A stretch of DNA of 64,000 nt, from positions 744,001 to 808,000 of the forward strand of contig NZ_JAKZFC010000001.1 in the NCBI RefSeq assembly GCF_022549215.1, in the 5' to 3' direction. This document shows, one piece after another, positions 25,922 through 36,334 of the stretch; position 1 is the stretch's first letter, and each line of letters starts with the position of its first letter. The DNA comes from Solibacillus palustris (lineage in GTDB: Bacteria; Bacillota; Bacilli; Bacillales_A; Planococcaceae). The notes below the pieces were generated by a model. It was not told the DNA's origin and ran no database searches. It saw nothing but the letters and a program-made list of their open reading frames with translations. A program made the translations under genes and the position numbers.

Positions 25922-26539
25922 ATGATAACAGCATTAATAACTGCCCTATTTGTCATTCAACTAATTACAATTTTTATGGTTGTACTGCAATATAGTAAAT
26001 TATCGAAATTTAAAGAATTAGAAATTCGACAAAATCAATTAGTAGAAGAGATGGATAATGCAATAAGTGTGTATTTAATGGAAATGAAAGAGGAGAATGA
26101 TCGCCTCATTCAAGAATTAAAAACAGCAAAAGTTAGTATACCTAAAACAGCACCGGTTACAACTCAAGTTGAAACTTCGTCAGCAAGTTCTGTAAATGCA
26201 AAAAAAATATTTGCTGAGTTAGCTGATCATGAAGTACAAGTCGAACCCATAAATACTACTGTCCATAAAGAGCCTCAAGAATTTGAACCTCGAAAATTTA
26301 TGTCCGTACAAAAAGCAGCAAGTGCTTATAGCAAGCAAAAAGTACAAACAGATGATAATCGAGAACTTGAACAAGTACAAACAGAGATGTTTACAAAAGA
26401 ACCACCAGTAATGCAAGAACTATCATTTGAACAGCAAGTAATTGTGCTTTATAAAGAGGGCAAATCAATAGAGGAAATCGCGAAAATGATGCAACGTGGT
26501 AAAACTGAAATTGAGCTTTTAGTAAAGTTTCACGCGTAA
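25922..26539 (+). CDS. swrB: SwrB/YlxL-like membrane-anchored protein
   Basis: In B. subtilis, SwrB (YlxL) lies after sigD and promotes activation of the flagellar export apparatus. This 205-aa protein has one N-terminal membrane helix (residues about 2-24), a helical/coiled segment (about 30-75), a divergent middle, and a C-terminal helix-turn-helix-like block (EQQVIVLYKEGKSIEEIAKM) as in the DUF6115/SwrB C-terminus. Position and architecture agree. Overall conservation is low, so function is inferred. The next gene, rpsB, has its own promoter. Confidence 0.75.
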   Translation: MITALITALFVIQLITIFMVVLQYSKLSKFKELEIRQNQLVEEMDNAISVYLMEMKEENDRLIQELKTAKVSIPKTAPVTTQVETSSASSVNAKKIFAELADHEVQVEPINTTVHKEPQEFEPRKFMSVQKAASAYSKQKVQTDDNRELEQVQTEMFTKEPPVMQELSFEQQVIVLYKEGKSIEEIAKMMQRGKTEIELLVKFHA

Positions 26540-26544
26540 AGTAG

Positions 26545-26573
26545 TTGCACTTGAAAGCTAGGTATGATATATT
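26545..26573 (+). promoter_or_regulatory. Sigma-A promoter of rpsB
   Basis: TTGCAC (26545-26550), a 17-bp spacer and TATATT (26568-26573), with TG at 26565-26566 (extended -10), lie 127 bp before the rpsB ATG. No comparable promoter lies closer. Confidence 0.75.
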
Positions 26574-26600
26574 TACAAACGGTGTTAAACCAATTCACAC

Positions 26601-26662
26601 GTATTCTGATGTAGTAAGTGGTGCTCGTGACTCACGGGTAGCTTGTTGCAGATGAAGAATAC
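26601..26662 (+). promoter_or_regulatory. Structured 5' leader of rpsB
   Basis: GTATTCT (26601-26607) pairs with AGAATAC (26656-26662), enclosing an inner GCT-CGTG / CACG-GGT-AGC hairpin (26632-26651 region). A first SD-like GGAGGA (26664-26669) follows the stem. The true SD AGGAGG lies about 20 bases further on. This is compatible with autoregulation by S2, but I do not recognise a described Firmicute family. Confidence 0.45.
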
Positions 26663-26699
26663 GGAGGAAAAAAACCAAACATATTAGGAGGAAACACTC

Positions 26700-27422
26700 A
26701 TGTCAGTAATTTCTATGAAACAATTACTTGAAGCTGGTGTACATTTCGGTCACCAAACTCGCCGTTGGAACCCAAAAATGAAGAAATATATCTTCGTTGA
26801 GCGTAACGGTATCTACATTATCGATTTACAAAAAACGGTTAAAAAATTAGAAGAAGCTTACGATTTCATGCGTCAAGTTGGTCAAGACGGTGGTAAAGTT
26901 TTATTCGTTGGTACGAAAAAACAAGCACAAGAAGCGATCAAAGAAGAAGCAGAACGTTCTGGTAACTACTACATCAACCAACGTTGGTTAGGTGGTACTT
27001 TAACTAACTTCGGTACAATTCAAAAACGTGTTCAACGTATGAAAGATATCGAAAAAATGGAAGAAGATGGCACTTTCGCTGTACTTCCTAAAAAAGAAGT
27101 TATCCAACTTAAAAAAGAGCACGAGCGCTTAGTTAAATTCTTAGGCGGTATTCGTGATATGAAAGCTATTCCGGACGTAATGTTCGTAGTAGACCCTCGT
27201 AAAGAGCGTATCGCAGTTGCAGAAGCAATCAAATTAAACATCCCTCTAGTTGGTATCGTTGACACTAACTGTGATCCAGATGAAATTGATTACGTAATCC
27301 CTGCAAACGATGATGCTATCCGCGCTGTTAAATTATTAACTGCTAAAATGGCTGACGCTTTATTAGAAGCTAAACAAGGTGAAGAAGAAGCTCCAGTGGC
27401 TGAAGAAGCTGCAGCAGAGTAA
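26700..27422 (+). CDS. rpsB: Ribosomal protein S2
   Basis: RpsB is an essential 30S protein that joins late in assembly and is needed for S1 binding where S1 exists. The N-terminal signature [19 protein letters not shown] and the block GQRWLGGTL-like [12 protein letters not shown] are present, as is the central coiled-coil. Length is 240 aa with an acidic Ala/Glu tail. AGGAGG precedes the ATG. It is followed by an intrinsic terminator and then tsf. Confidence 0.98.
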   Translation: MSVISMKQLLEAGVHFGHQTRRWNPKMKKYIFVERNGIYIIDLQKTVKKLEEAYDFMRQVGQDGGKVLFVGTKKQAQEAIKEEAERSGNYYINQRWLGGTLTNFGTIQKRVQRMKDIEKMEEDGTFAVLPKKEVIQLKKEHERLVKFLGGIRDMKAIPDVMFVVDPRKERIAVAEAIKLNIPLVGIVDTNCDPDEIDYVIPANDDAIRAVKLLTAKMADALLEAKQGEEEAPVAEEAAAE

Positions 27423-27433
27423 TTCATTTTTAG

Positions 27434-27473
27434 AAAAGGTGATAAGTGGATCAAACCCTTATCACCTTTTTTT
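27434..27473 (+). terminator. Intrinsic terminator after rpsB
   Basis: AAAAGGTGATAAG (27434-27446) pairs perfectly with CTTATCACCTTTT (27458-27470), followed by further T residues. It is either a full terminator or an attenuator separating rpsB from tsf. Confidence 0.88.
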
Positions 27474-27503
27474 GAGAAAACTTTTGCGATACTGTGTGAA
27501 CCG

Positions 27504-27532
27504 TTGAAAATTCATACATTATCGCTTAAAGT
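27504..27532 (+). promoter_or_regulatory. Possible promoter of tsf
   Basis: TTGAAA (27504-27509), 17 bp, TAAAGT (27527-27532). An 8-bp inverted repeat (ATTCATAC 27510-27517 / GTATGAAT 27531-27538) overlaps it. The -10 match is moderate. Readthrough from rpsB is the alternative. Confidence 0.35.
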
Positions 27533-27581
27533 ATGAATAGTTAATTAAAATTTTCAAATAGATCTTAGGAGGAAACTCAAC

Positions 27582-28469
27582 ATGGCAAACATTACTGCAC
27601 AAATGGTAAAAGAATTACGCGAAAAAACAGGCGCAGGTATGATGGACTGTAAAAAAGCTTTAGTACAAACTGATGGTGACTTCGAAGCTGCAGTTGACTT
27701 CTTACGCGAAAAAGGCTTAGCTGCTGCTGGCAAAAAAGCTGACCGTATCGCTGCTGAAGGTACTACTTACATCTTAGAACAAGGTAACGAAGCAATCTTA
27801 GTTGAAATCAACGCTGAAACAGACTTCGTATCTAAGAACGACAAATTCATCGCTTTAGTAGAAGAATTATCTGCTCACCTTTTAGCAACTAAACCAGCTG
27901 ACGTTGAAGCTGCTTTAGAAACTGAAATTAACGGTGCGAAAGTTTCTGATTACATTTCTTCAGCTATCGCAACAATCGGAGAAAAAATCTCTTTACGTCG
28001 TTTCGAAATCAAAACTAAAACAGATGCAGACGCTTTCGGTGCTTACTTACACATGGGCGGCCGTATTGGTGTATTAGTAGTTCTTGAAGGTTCTACTGAC
28101 GCTGCTGCTGCAAAAGATATCGCAATGCATATCGCTGCAATTAACCCAACTTACGTATCTCGTGACGAAGTTTCTGCAGAAGAAGTTGAACGCGAGCGCA
28201 AAGTATTAACGGAGCAAGCGTTAAACGAAGGTAAACCAGAAAACATCGTAGCGAAAATGGTTGAAGGTCGTCTTGGTAAATACTTCGAAGACGTTTGCTT
28301 ACTTGACCAAACTTTCGTTAAAAACTCTGACCAAAAAGTACGTACTTTCGTAGAGTCTACTGGCGGTAACGTAACTGGCTTCACTCGTTATGCTGTTGGT
28401 GAAGGTATCGAGAAAAAAGAAGATAACTTCGCTGAAGAAGTAATGAGCCAAGTAAAAGGTAGTAACTAA
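27582..28469 (+). CDS. tsf: Elongation factor Ts
   Basis: EF-Ts exchanges GDP for GTP on EF-Tu. The N-terminal UBA-like domain ([20 protein letters not shown]) and the core signature ([15 protein letters not shown]) are intact. Length is 295 aa. Codon use is strongly biased (CGT, GGT, GTA), as expected of a highly expressed gene. The start follows TAGGAGG. A terminator lies 42 bp downstream. Confidence 0.98.
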   Translation: MANITAQMVKELREKTGAGMMDCKKALVQTDGDFEAAVDFLREKGLAAAGKKADRIAAEGTTYILEQGNEAILVEINAETDFVSKNDKFIALVEELSAHLLATKPADVEAALETEINGAKVSDYISSAIATIGEKISLRRFEIKTKTDADAFGAYLHMGGRIGVLVVLEGSTDAAAAKDIAMHIAAINPTYVSRDEVSAEEVERERKVLTEQALNEGKPENIVAKMVEGRLGKYFEDVCLLDQTFVKNSDQKVRTFVESTGGNVTGFTRYAVGEGIEKKEDNFAEEVMSQVKGSN

Positions 28470-28510
28470 TTTTAATACAACTTAAATGACTTTTAATTTA
28501 AGTGAACAAG

Positions 28511-28542
28511 TAGGGAGCACCATTTGCGTGTTCCCTATTTTT
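28511..28542 (+). terminator. Intrinsic terminator after tsf
   Basis: TAGGGAGCAC (28511-28520) pairs with GTGTTCCCTA (28528-28537), with one G-U pair and a 7-nt loop, followed by TTTTT. Confidence 0.88.
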
Positions 28543-28566
28543 AAAGAAAATTGTTTTTAATATACC

Positions 28567-28606
28567 GTTGTTTGAAATGAAAGTGTTCACCGTAATGAAA
28601 AACAAC
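28567..28606 (+). repeat. Short dispersed repeat, copy A (upstream of pyrH)
   Basis: The 40-bp segment begins GTTGTTTGAAATGAA and ends AATGAAAAACAAC, then ATTTATT. A longer relative at 48874-48948 (upstream of pnp) begins GTTGTTTGAAGTGAA and ends AACGAAAAACAAC, then GATTTATT. The outer ends are inverted (GTTGTT/AACAAC). Nothing else recognisable is in 28543-28694 apart from AT-rich DNA. Confidence 0.5.
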
Positions 28607-28682
28607 ATTTATTATGTCAATTAGTGAAATACTTTACATAAGAAGATAGATGTTTAGTGTTTCCGTTTAAATAAATGAGTAA

Positions 28683-29419
<737 letters not shown>

Positions 29420-29420
<1 letters not shown>

Positions 29421-29977
29421 TGACTAAGCAAGTATTAGATCAAGCACAAGAAAAAATGACAAAATCGATTGCTGCTTTCTCACGTGAGTTAGCGTCAATT
29501 CGTGCGGGTGTAGCGAACGCTTCGTTATTAGACCGCATTACTGTAGACTATTATGGTGCGCCAACACCAGTTAACCAAATGGCGGGTGTATCAGTACCAG
29601 AAGCACGTCTATTAGTAATCCAACCGTATGATAAATCAATTTTAGGTGAAATTGAAAAAGCAATCATGCGTTCTGATATTGGAATTACACCAACAAACGA
29701 CGGTAACGTAATCCGTTTAGCAATCCCAGCTTTAACAGAAGAGCGTCGTAAAGATCTTGTGAAACAAGTGAAAAAAGAATCAGAAGATGCAAAAGTTGCT
29801 GTACGTAATGTACGTCGCGATGCAAACGATGACCTGAAAAAGTTAGAGAAAAACGGTGAAATTACGGAAGACGAATTACGTGGTTTCGGTGAAGACATTC
29901 AAAAATTAACAGATAACTCAATCGTAAAAATCGAAGAATTAGTGAAAGAAAAAGAAAAAGAAATTTTAAAGGTTTAA
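29420..29977 (+). CDS. frr: Ribosome recycling factor
   Basis: RRF acts with EF-G to split post-termination ribosomes. The 185-aa L-shaped protein shows the family blocks [26 protein letters not shown] and [20 protein letters not shown]. It is translationally coupled to pyrH. AAGGAG lies just upstream. Two terminators in tandem follow. Confidence 0.98.
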
Positions 29978-29983
29978 TTTCAA

Positions 29984-30017
29984 TCGCGCTATTGAAAAGT
30001 AGCGCGAAAATTTTTTT
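29984..30017 (+). terminator. Intrinsic terminator after frr (first)
   Basis: TCGCGCTA (29984-29991) pairs with TAGCGCGA (30000-30007), 8-nt loop, followed by AAA and seven T residues. Confidence 0.75.
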
Positions 30018-30044
30018 AAGAAACGATGAACTTTAAATGGATTG

Positions 30045-30074
30045 AAAACGTCCTGCTAGTTAGGACGTTTTTTT
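30045..30074 (+). terminator. Intrinsic terminator after frr (second)
   Basis: AAAACGTCCT (30045-30054) pairs perfectly with AGGACGTTTT (30062-30071) around a 7-nt loop, followed by more T residues. It is the stronger of the pair. Confidence 0.88.
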
Positions 30075-30140
30075 ACTGATTATTAACAATAAATTCATGA
30101 AACGAAGAGCTGTGAAATAGGTATGTTCATGAAAAGATCA

Positions 30141-30169
30141 AGGACAGACTTCTTCTTTTTTGATATGAT
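30141..30169 (+). promoter_or_regulatory. Sigma-A promoter of uppS
   Basis: AGGACA (30141-30146), 17-bp spacer, TATGAT (30164-30169) with TG at 30161-30162 (extended -10). It lies 43 bp before the uppS ATG, after two terminators. Confidence 0.65.
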
Positions 30170-30211
30170 GGGGAGTAAGTTGTTTGATTTTTGCAGTTGG
30201 GGGAATTAACT

Positions 30212-31006
30212 ATGTTTAAAAAACTTTTCAAAAGAAATTCAAATATGGGGCAGTCATTCAGTCATGAGGGCGAGGACTTAGTAATGGGTGAAGCAATCCC
30301 TACTCATATTGCAATAATCATGGACGGAAATGGCCGCTGGGCGAAAAAACGTGCACTTCCTCGTGTTGCTGGACACCATGAAGGGATGCAGACCGTGCGA
30401 AAAATTACCCGTTGTGCTTGTGATTTAGGGATAAAGGTGTTAACGCTCTATGCATTTTCTACAGAAAATTGGAAGCGCCCTAAATCAGAAGTAGAATTTT
30501 TAATGCGCCTACCTGAACAGTTTTTAAATTCGTTTTTACCAGAACTAATGGAGCGTAATATTCGAGTTGAGATGATTGGTGTAATGGAAACGTTACCTGA
30601 TTATACCCAACGTGCGTTAAAAAATGCTATGAAGGCAACAAAGAACAATACAGGGCTTGTATTGAACTTTGCCATGAACTACGGTGGACGAGCGGAAATT
30701 GTAATGGCGATGCAGCAACTGATGAAAGATGTTGAAGCGGGTACACTAACAATTGACGAAATATCAGAACAACATATTTCACAATATGTGATGACCGCCC
30801 ATTTACCAGAACCAGACTTATTAATTCGAACAAGTGGTGAAGTGAGAATTAGTAACTTCATGCTATGGCAGCTTGCTTATACAGAGTTTTGGTTTACAGA
30901 TACACATTGGCCTGATTTTAATGAGGCAAGTTTGAAGGAAGCCATTTTAGTGTATCAAAACCGTAATCGTCGTTTTGGAGGGCTGAAAGGAGAAGGAACA
31001 AATTGA
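30212..31006 (+). CDS. uppS: Undecaprenyl diphosphate synthase
   Basis: UppS is a cis-prenyltransferase that extends farnesyl-PP with isopentenyl-PP to the C55 lipid carrier for peptidoglycan and teichoic acids. The catalytic N-terminal block IAIIMDGNGRWAKKR (Asp in MDGNGRW), LTLYAFSTENWKRP and the C-terminal LIRTSGEVRISNFMLWQ are intact. I use ATG 30212 (264 aa), which has GGGGG 8 bases upstream. TTG 30191 is unsupported. The stop overlaps cdsA by 4 bp. Confidence 0.97.
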   Translation: MFKKLFKRNSNMGQSFSHEGEDLVMGEAIPTHIAIIMDGNGRWAKKRALPRVAGHHEGMQTVRKITRCACDLGIKVLTLYAFSTENWKRPKSEVEFLMRLPEQFLNSFLPELMERNIRVEMIGVMETLPDYTQRALKNAMKATKNNTGLVLNFAMNYGGRAEIVMAMQQLMKDVEAGTLTIDEISEQHISQYVMTAHLPEPDLLIRTSGEVRISNFMLWQLAYTEFWFTDTHWPDFNEASLKEAILVYQNRNRRFGGLKGEGTN

Positions 31007-31797
31007 AACAGCGCATCATTACAGGCGTAGTAGCAGCGGCATTATTCATTCCATTTGTCGTATATGGAGGGGCACCGTTTGCTATTTTAATTAGCATTTT
31101 AGCAGTTATTGGATTTAATGAATTGTTAAAGATGCGAGGAATTACAATTTTTTCTGTGCCGGGCATAATAGGAGTAGTCGCATTAGTAATGCTTGTAATT
31201 CCGAATGACTGGTCAAGTGAAGTTGTAAGTTTCTTTAACTATGAATCAAACCTGATGATTATTTATGCGATTTCGACGCTATTATTAATTTATATTGTCC
31301 TTGTAAAAAATAAAATGACTTTCGATGAAGTGGGCTTTATTTTACTAGGAACATTTTATGTAGGTTTAGGTTTCCATTACTTTATCGAAACACGCTTTGT
31401 TGGCTTAGAATTTGTTATTTTCATTTTATTAGTTGTATGGACGACTGATTCAGGTGCTTACTTTGTAGGTCGTAAGTATGGGAAAAATAAACTTTGGCCA
31501 GAAATCTCACCTAAGAAAACAATTGAAGGTTTTGTTGGAGGCATTGTTATTGCAGTAATTTTTGCTGTGATTATGCAGTTAATTTATCCTTTTGCTTCAA
31601 GTTGGACACAATTAATTGTAGTAACAATGGTTGCATCGATTATCGGTCAAATGGGTGACTTAGTAGAATCAGCAATTAAACGTCATTACGGCGTAAAAGA
31701 TTCAGGCAATATTTTACCAGGACATGGTGGGATTTTAGACCGTTTTGATAGTTTATTATTTGCTGTGCCATTACTTCATTTTGTACATTTCTTTTGA
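31003..31797 (+). CDS. cdsA: Phosphatidate cytidylyltransferase
   Basis: CdsA makes CDP-diacylglycerol from CTP and phosphatidic acid, the branch point to all membrane phospholipids. The 264-aa protein has about seven to eight membrane helices and the C-terminal CdsA signature (SAIKRHYGVKDSGNILPGHG, then GILDRFDS). It starts at TTG overlapping the uppS stop, with AAAGGAG upstream. Confidence 0.96.
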   Translation: MKQRIITGVVAAALFIPFVVYGGAPFAILISILAVIGFNELLKMRGITIFSVPGIIGVVALVMLVIPNDWSSEVVSFFNYESNLMIIYAISTLLLIYIVLVKNKMTFDEVGFILLGTFYVGLGFHYFIETRFVGLEFVIFILLVVWTTDSGAYFVGRKYGKNKLWPEISPKKTIEGFVGGIVIAVIFAVIMQLIYPFASSWTQLIVVTMVASIIGQMGDLVESAIKRHYGVKDSGNILPGHGGILDRFDSLLFAVPLLHFVHFF

Positions 31798-31873
31798 GGT
31801 GAGATTAGATAAATTTCTATAATGCAAGCGGCTTTTAGTTGCTTATAAGGATTTTAGAGGGGAAGTATTCGTT

Positions 31874-33019
31874 GTGAAAAAAATTAGTTTATTAGGTGCA
31901 ACAGGTTCAATTGGTTGGCAGACATTTGATATATTATTGGCTCAGCCGCAAGAATTCAAGCTTGTGGCTTTTTCTGCAGGTCAAAATGTAGAAAAGTCTC
32001 GAGAAATTATTGAAAAGCTACAGCCAGAGCTTGTATCGATGCAAACCGAGGATGCGGCTTTAGCTTTACAAAAAGATTATCCGCATATTTCCTTTGCATT
32101 TGGTCGGAAAGGGTTAGTGGAGGTGGCAACTCACCCGGATTCAACGGTGCTTGTAAACGCAGTGTTAGGAAGTGTAGGGTTAGAATCTACACTAGCTGCG
32201 ATTCGCATGGGTAAAACCATTGCCATTGCCAACAAAGAAACGCTTGTTACTGCAGGGCATTTAGTAATGGCTGAAGCCAAAAAATACAACGCGCCAATTA
32301 TACCAGTGGATAGTGAGCACTCGGCATTATTCCAATCAATGAACGGTGAAAATAAAAAGCGCATTGAACGACTAATTTTAACAGCATCTGGTGGTTCATT
32401 CCGTGATAAAACACGTGCAGAGCTAGAAGATGTAACAGTAAAAGACGCTTTAAATCACCCAAACTGGTCGATGGGTGCTAAAATCACTATCGATTCAGCG
32501 ACGATGATGAATAAAGGACTTGAAGTAATTGAAGCGCATGTATTATTCGATATGCCTTATGACAATATTGATGTCTTATTGCACCGTGAAAGTATAATTC
32601 ACTCAATGGTCGAATATGAAGATACTAGTGTTATTGCACAGCTTGGTACGCCGGATATGCGTGTACCGATTCAATATGCGCTTAGCTATCCAGATCGTTT
32701 GCCATTAAAAAATGGTCAACGTTTAAATTTAGCGCAAATTGGTCAGCTTCATTTTAAAGAGGTTGATTTTGACCGTTTCCGCGCTTTAAAACTTGCCTAT
32801 GATGCCGGGCGAATGGGTGGTACGATTTTAACGGCAATGAATGCAGCAAATGAAGCTGCTGTTGCACTATTTTTACAAGAAAAAATTACGTTTTTACAAA
32901 TTGAAGAATGTATTGAGCGTGTGATGAATAGTCATAACAATATCATCATGCCAGATTTGCAGACGATTTTACATGTAGATAGCGAGACGAGAAAAACCGT
33001 TGCAAGCATGGTAAAATAG
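31874..33019 (+). CDS. dxr: 1-deoxy-D-xylulose 5-phosphate reductoisomerase
   Basis: Dxr converts DXP to MEP with NADPH, the committing step of the non-mevalonate isoprenoid pathway that supplies UppS. The NADPH motif GATGSIG is at residues 8-14. The metal/substrate block [13 protein letters not shown], the flexible loop [20 protein letters not shown] and [10 protein letters not shown] are present. Length is 381 aa. The start is GTG 31874, preceded by AGGGGAAG. Confidence 0.97.
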   Translation: MKKISLLGATGSIGWQTFDILLAQPQEFKLVAFSAGQNVEKSREIIEKLQPELVSMQTEDAALALQKDYPHISFAFGRKGLVEVATHPDSTVLVNAVLGSVGLESTLAAIRMGKTIAIANKETLVTAGHLVMAEAKKYNAPIIPVDSEHSALFQSMNGENKKRIERLILTASGGSFRDKTRAELEDVTVKDALNHPNWSMGAKITIDSATMMNKGLEVIEAHVLFDMPYDNIDVLLHRESIIHSMVEYEDTSVIAQLGTPDMRVPIQYALSYPDRLPLKNGQRLNLAQIGQLHFKEVDFDRFRALKLAYDAGRMGGTILTAMNAANEAAVALFLQEKITFLQIEECIERVMNSHNNIIMPDLQTILHVDSETRKTVASMVK

Positions 33020-33076
33020 TAAAGATGAAAGTAAGCTATGTGAACTGGGCATAGCGCCATTTGAAGGTGGGGTATT

Positions 33077-34336
33077 ATGGAAACAGTTATTGCCTTTATT
33101 TTAATCTTTGGCTCACTTGTATTTTTCCATGAGCTAGGTCACTTTATTTTTGCAAAACGTGCGGGCATTATGGTGCGTGAATTTGCAATCGGAATGGGAC
33201 CGAAAATCTTTGGTATGACGAAGGGTGAAACAATTTATACACTACGTCTATTACCAATCGGTGGTTACGTACGCATGGCCGGCGAGGATACGGATACGGT
33301 CGAATTACAGCCGGGATACCGTGTAGCTTTAGTAACAAATGAGGATAATCTTGTTGAAAAAATCGTATTAAATCAAAAAGCACAGTATCAAAACGTCGTG
33401 TTTTTAGAGGTCGAGCGTGCCGATTTAGAGCGTGAACTTTGGATTGAAGGTTACGATGAAGAAGACAAGCTTGTGCGATTTGACGTGTCACGTACAGCAA
33501 TGATTGTAGAAAACGGTACAGAGCAAATTATTGCACCGTATGACCGCCAATTTAATTCAAAATCTGTTGGCGCACGTGCAATGGCCATTTTTGCGGGTCC
33601 GTTATTTAACTTTATTTTAGCGTTCTTTATATTTATGGTCATTGGTTTAATTCAAGGAGTTCCTGTGGATGAACCGATTATTGGAAGTGTTAGTGAGGAT
33701 AAACCAGCAAGTGTGGCGGGATTACAAGACGGCGATATCGTAACGAAAATTAATGGTGTCGCGATTTCGACTTGGGAGGAGCTTTCACAGCAAATTCAAA
33801 CAAATCCCGAGAAAGCCATTACATTAGATGTAGCGCGTGAGGATGGCACTACTGCAACGCTTGAAGTTACACCAACGGCAGTTGAGCAAACGGATGGCAC
33901 GAAATATGGCCAAATCGGCATCATGCGTTCAATGGATAGCAATCCGTTAAAAGCAGTTGTTTACGGCGCAGAAGAAACGTATAACATGACTGTCCTAATT
34001 GGAAAAATGCTTGGTAAGCTTGTAACTGGCCAATTTTCAATTGATGATTTATCAGGTCCAGTTGGGATTTATAAAGCAACGGAAACGGTCGTAACATTTG
34101 GGCTATACAATGTCCTTTATTGGGCAGCAATGCTAAGTGTCAACTTAGGGATTATGAACCTACTACCATTGCCAGCACTTGATGGTGGACGATTATTATT
34201 CTTCGCATTTGAAGCTGTACGTGGAAAACCGATGGATCGTCAAAAAGAGGGCATGGTACATTTTGTCGGAATTGTATTATTAATGATTTTAATGGTCGTA
34301 GTTACATGGAACGACATCCAACGTTTCTTTTTCTAA
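33077..34336 (+). CDS. rseP: RseP/RasP site-2 intramembrane metalloprotease
   Basis: RasP cleaves anti-sigma factors and signal-peptide remnants inside the membrane. In B. subtilis it acts on RsiW and FtsL. The zinc site HELGH is at residues 18-22 in the first membrane helix. A PDZ domain lies at about 195-270 (DKPASVAGLQDGDIVTKING) and the second active-site motif is NLLPLPALDGGRL in the penultimate helix. Length is 419 aa. A GGTGGGG site precedes the ATG. Confidence 0.96.
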   Translation: METVIAFILIFGSLVFFHELGHFIFAKRAGIMVREFAIGMGPKIFGMTKGETIYTLRLLPIGGYVRMAGEDTDTVELQPGYRVALVTNEDNLVEKIVLNQKAQYQNVVFLEVERADLERELWIEGYDEEDKLVRFDVSRTAMIVENGTEQIIAPYDRQFNSKSVGARAMAIFAGPLFNFILAFFIFMVIGLIQGVPVDEPIIGSVSEDKPASVAGLQDGDIVTKINGVAISTWEELSQQIQTNPEKAITLDVAREDGTTATLEVTPTAVEQTDGTKYGQIGIMRSMDSNPLKAVVYGAEETYNMTVLIGKMLGKLVTGQFSIDDLSGPVGIYKATETVVTFGLYNVLYWAAMLSVNLGIMNLLPLPALDGGRLLFFAFEAVRGKPMDRQKEGMVHFVGIVLLMILMVVVTWNDIQRFFF

Positions 34337-34358
34337 TTAAATAAGACTCTAAAATGAC

Positions 34359-34400
34359 AGCTTTGAGCGTTTTGTATGAATAATACTAGCGTTCAAAGCT
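34359..34400 (+). other. Hairpin after rseP
   Basis: AGCTTTGAGCG (34359-34369) pairs with CGTTCAAAGCT (34390-34400) over 11 positions (one G-U), 20-nt loop, followed by AAATTTGTTT. It is possibly a weak terminator, as the T run is interrupted. Confidence 0.45.
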
Positions 34401-34442
34401 AAATTTGTTTAGTATAGAAGCAGTAGAAATTTTTCGAGTAAA

Positions 34443-34490
34443 CTTGAAAAAATCTGGATGTAACTTCACCGAGGTGAAATTGATTGGTGA
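34443..34490 (+). repeat. Dispersed repeat, copy 1 (upstream of proS)
   Basis: The segment TTGAAAAAATCTGGAT, then a palindromic core TTCACCGAGGTGAA, then ATTGAT matches 40962-41004 (TCGAAAAAATCTGGAT, core around ACGCCGAGGTGT, ATTGAT). The TTGATT at its end serves as the -35 of the proS promoter. Confidence 0.55.
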
Positions 34491-34508
34491 CAGCATTTGT
34501 CCTATAAT
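34480..34508 (+). promoter_or_regulatory. Sigma-A promoter of proS
   Basis: TTGATT (34480-34485), 17-bp spacer, TATAAT (34503-34508), 34 bp before the ATG. The -35 hexamer lies in the dispersed repeat. No T-box specifier or antiterminator is present in the short leader. Confidence 0.75.
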
Positions 34509-34518
34509 GATGAAGTGA

Positions 34519-36249
<1,731 letters not shown>

Positions 36250-36273
36250 TTATAACCACTAGATAGAAAGAAT

Positions 36274-36310
36274 GGGAAAGTACAGGATTCGTGTACTTTC
36301 CTTTCTTTTT
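36274..36310 (+). terminator. Intrinsic terminator after proS
   Basis: GGAAAGTACA (36275-36284) pairs perfectly with TGTACTTTCC (36292-36301), 7-nt loop, followed by TTTCTTTTT. Confidence 0.85.
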
Positions 36311-36334
36311 CAGTAAATAGAAAGGGTGAAACAA

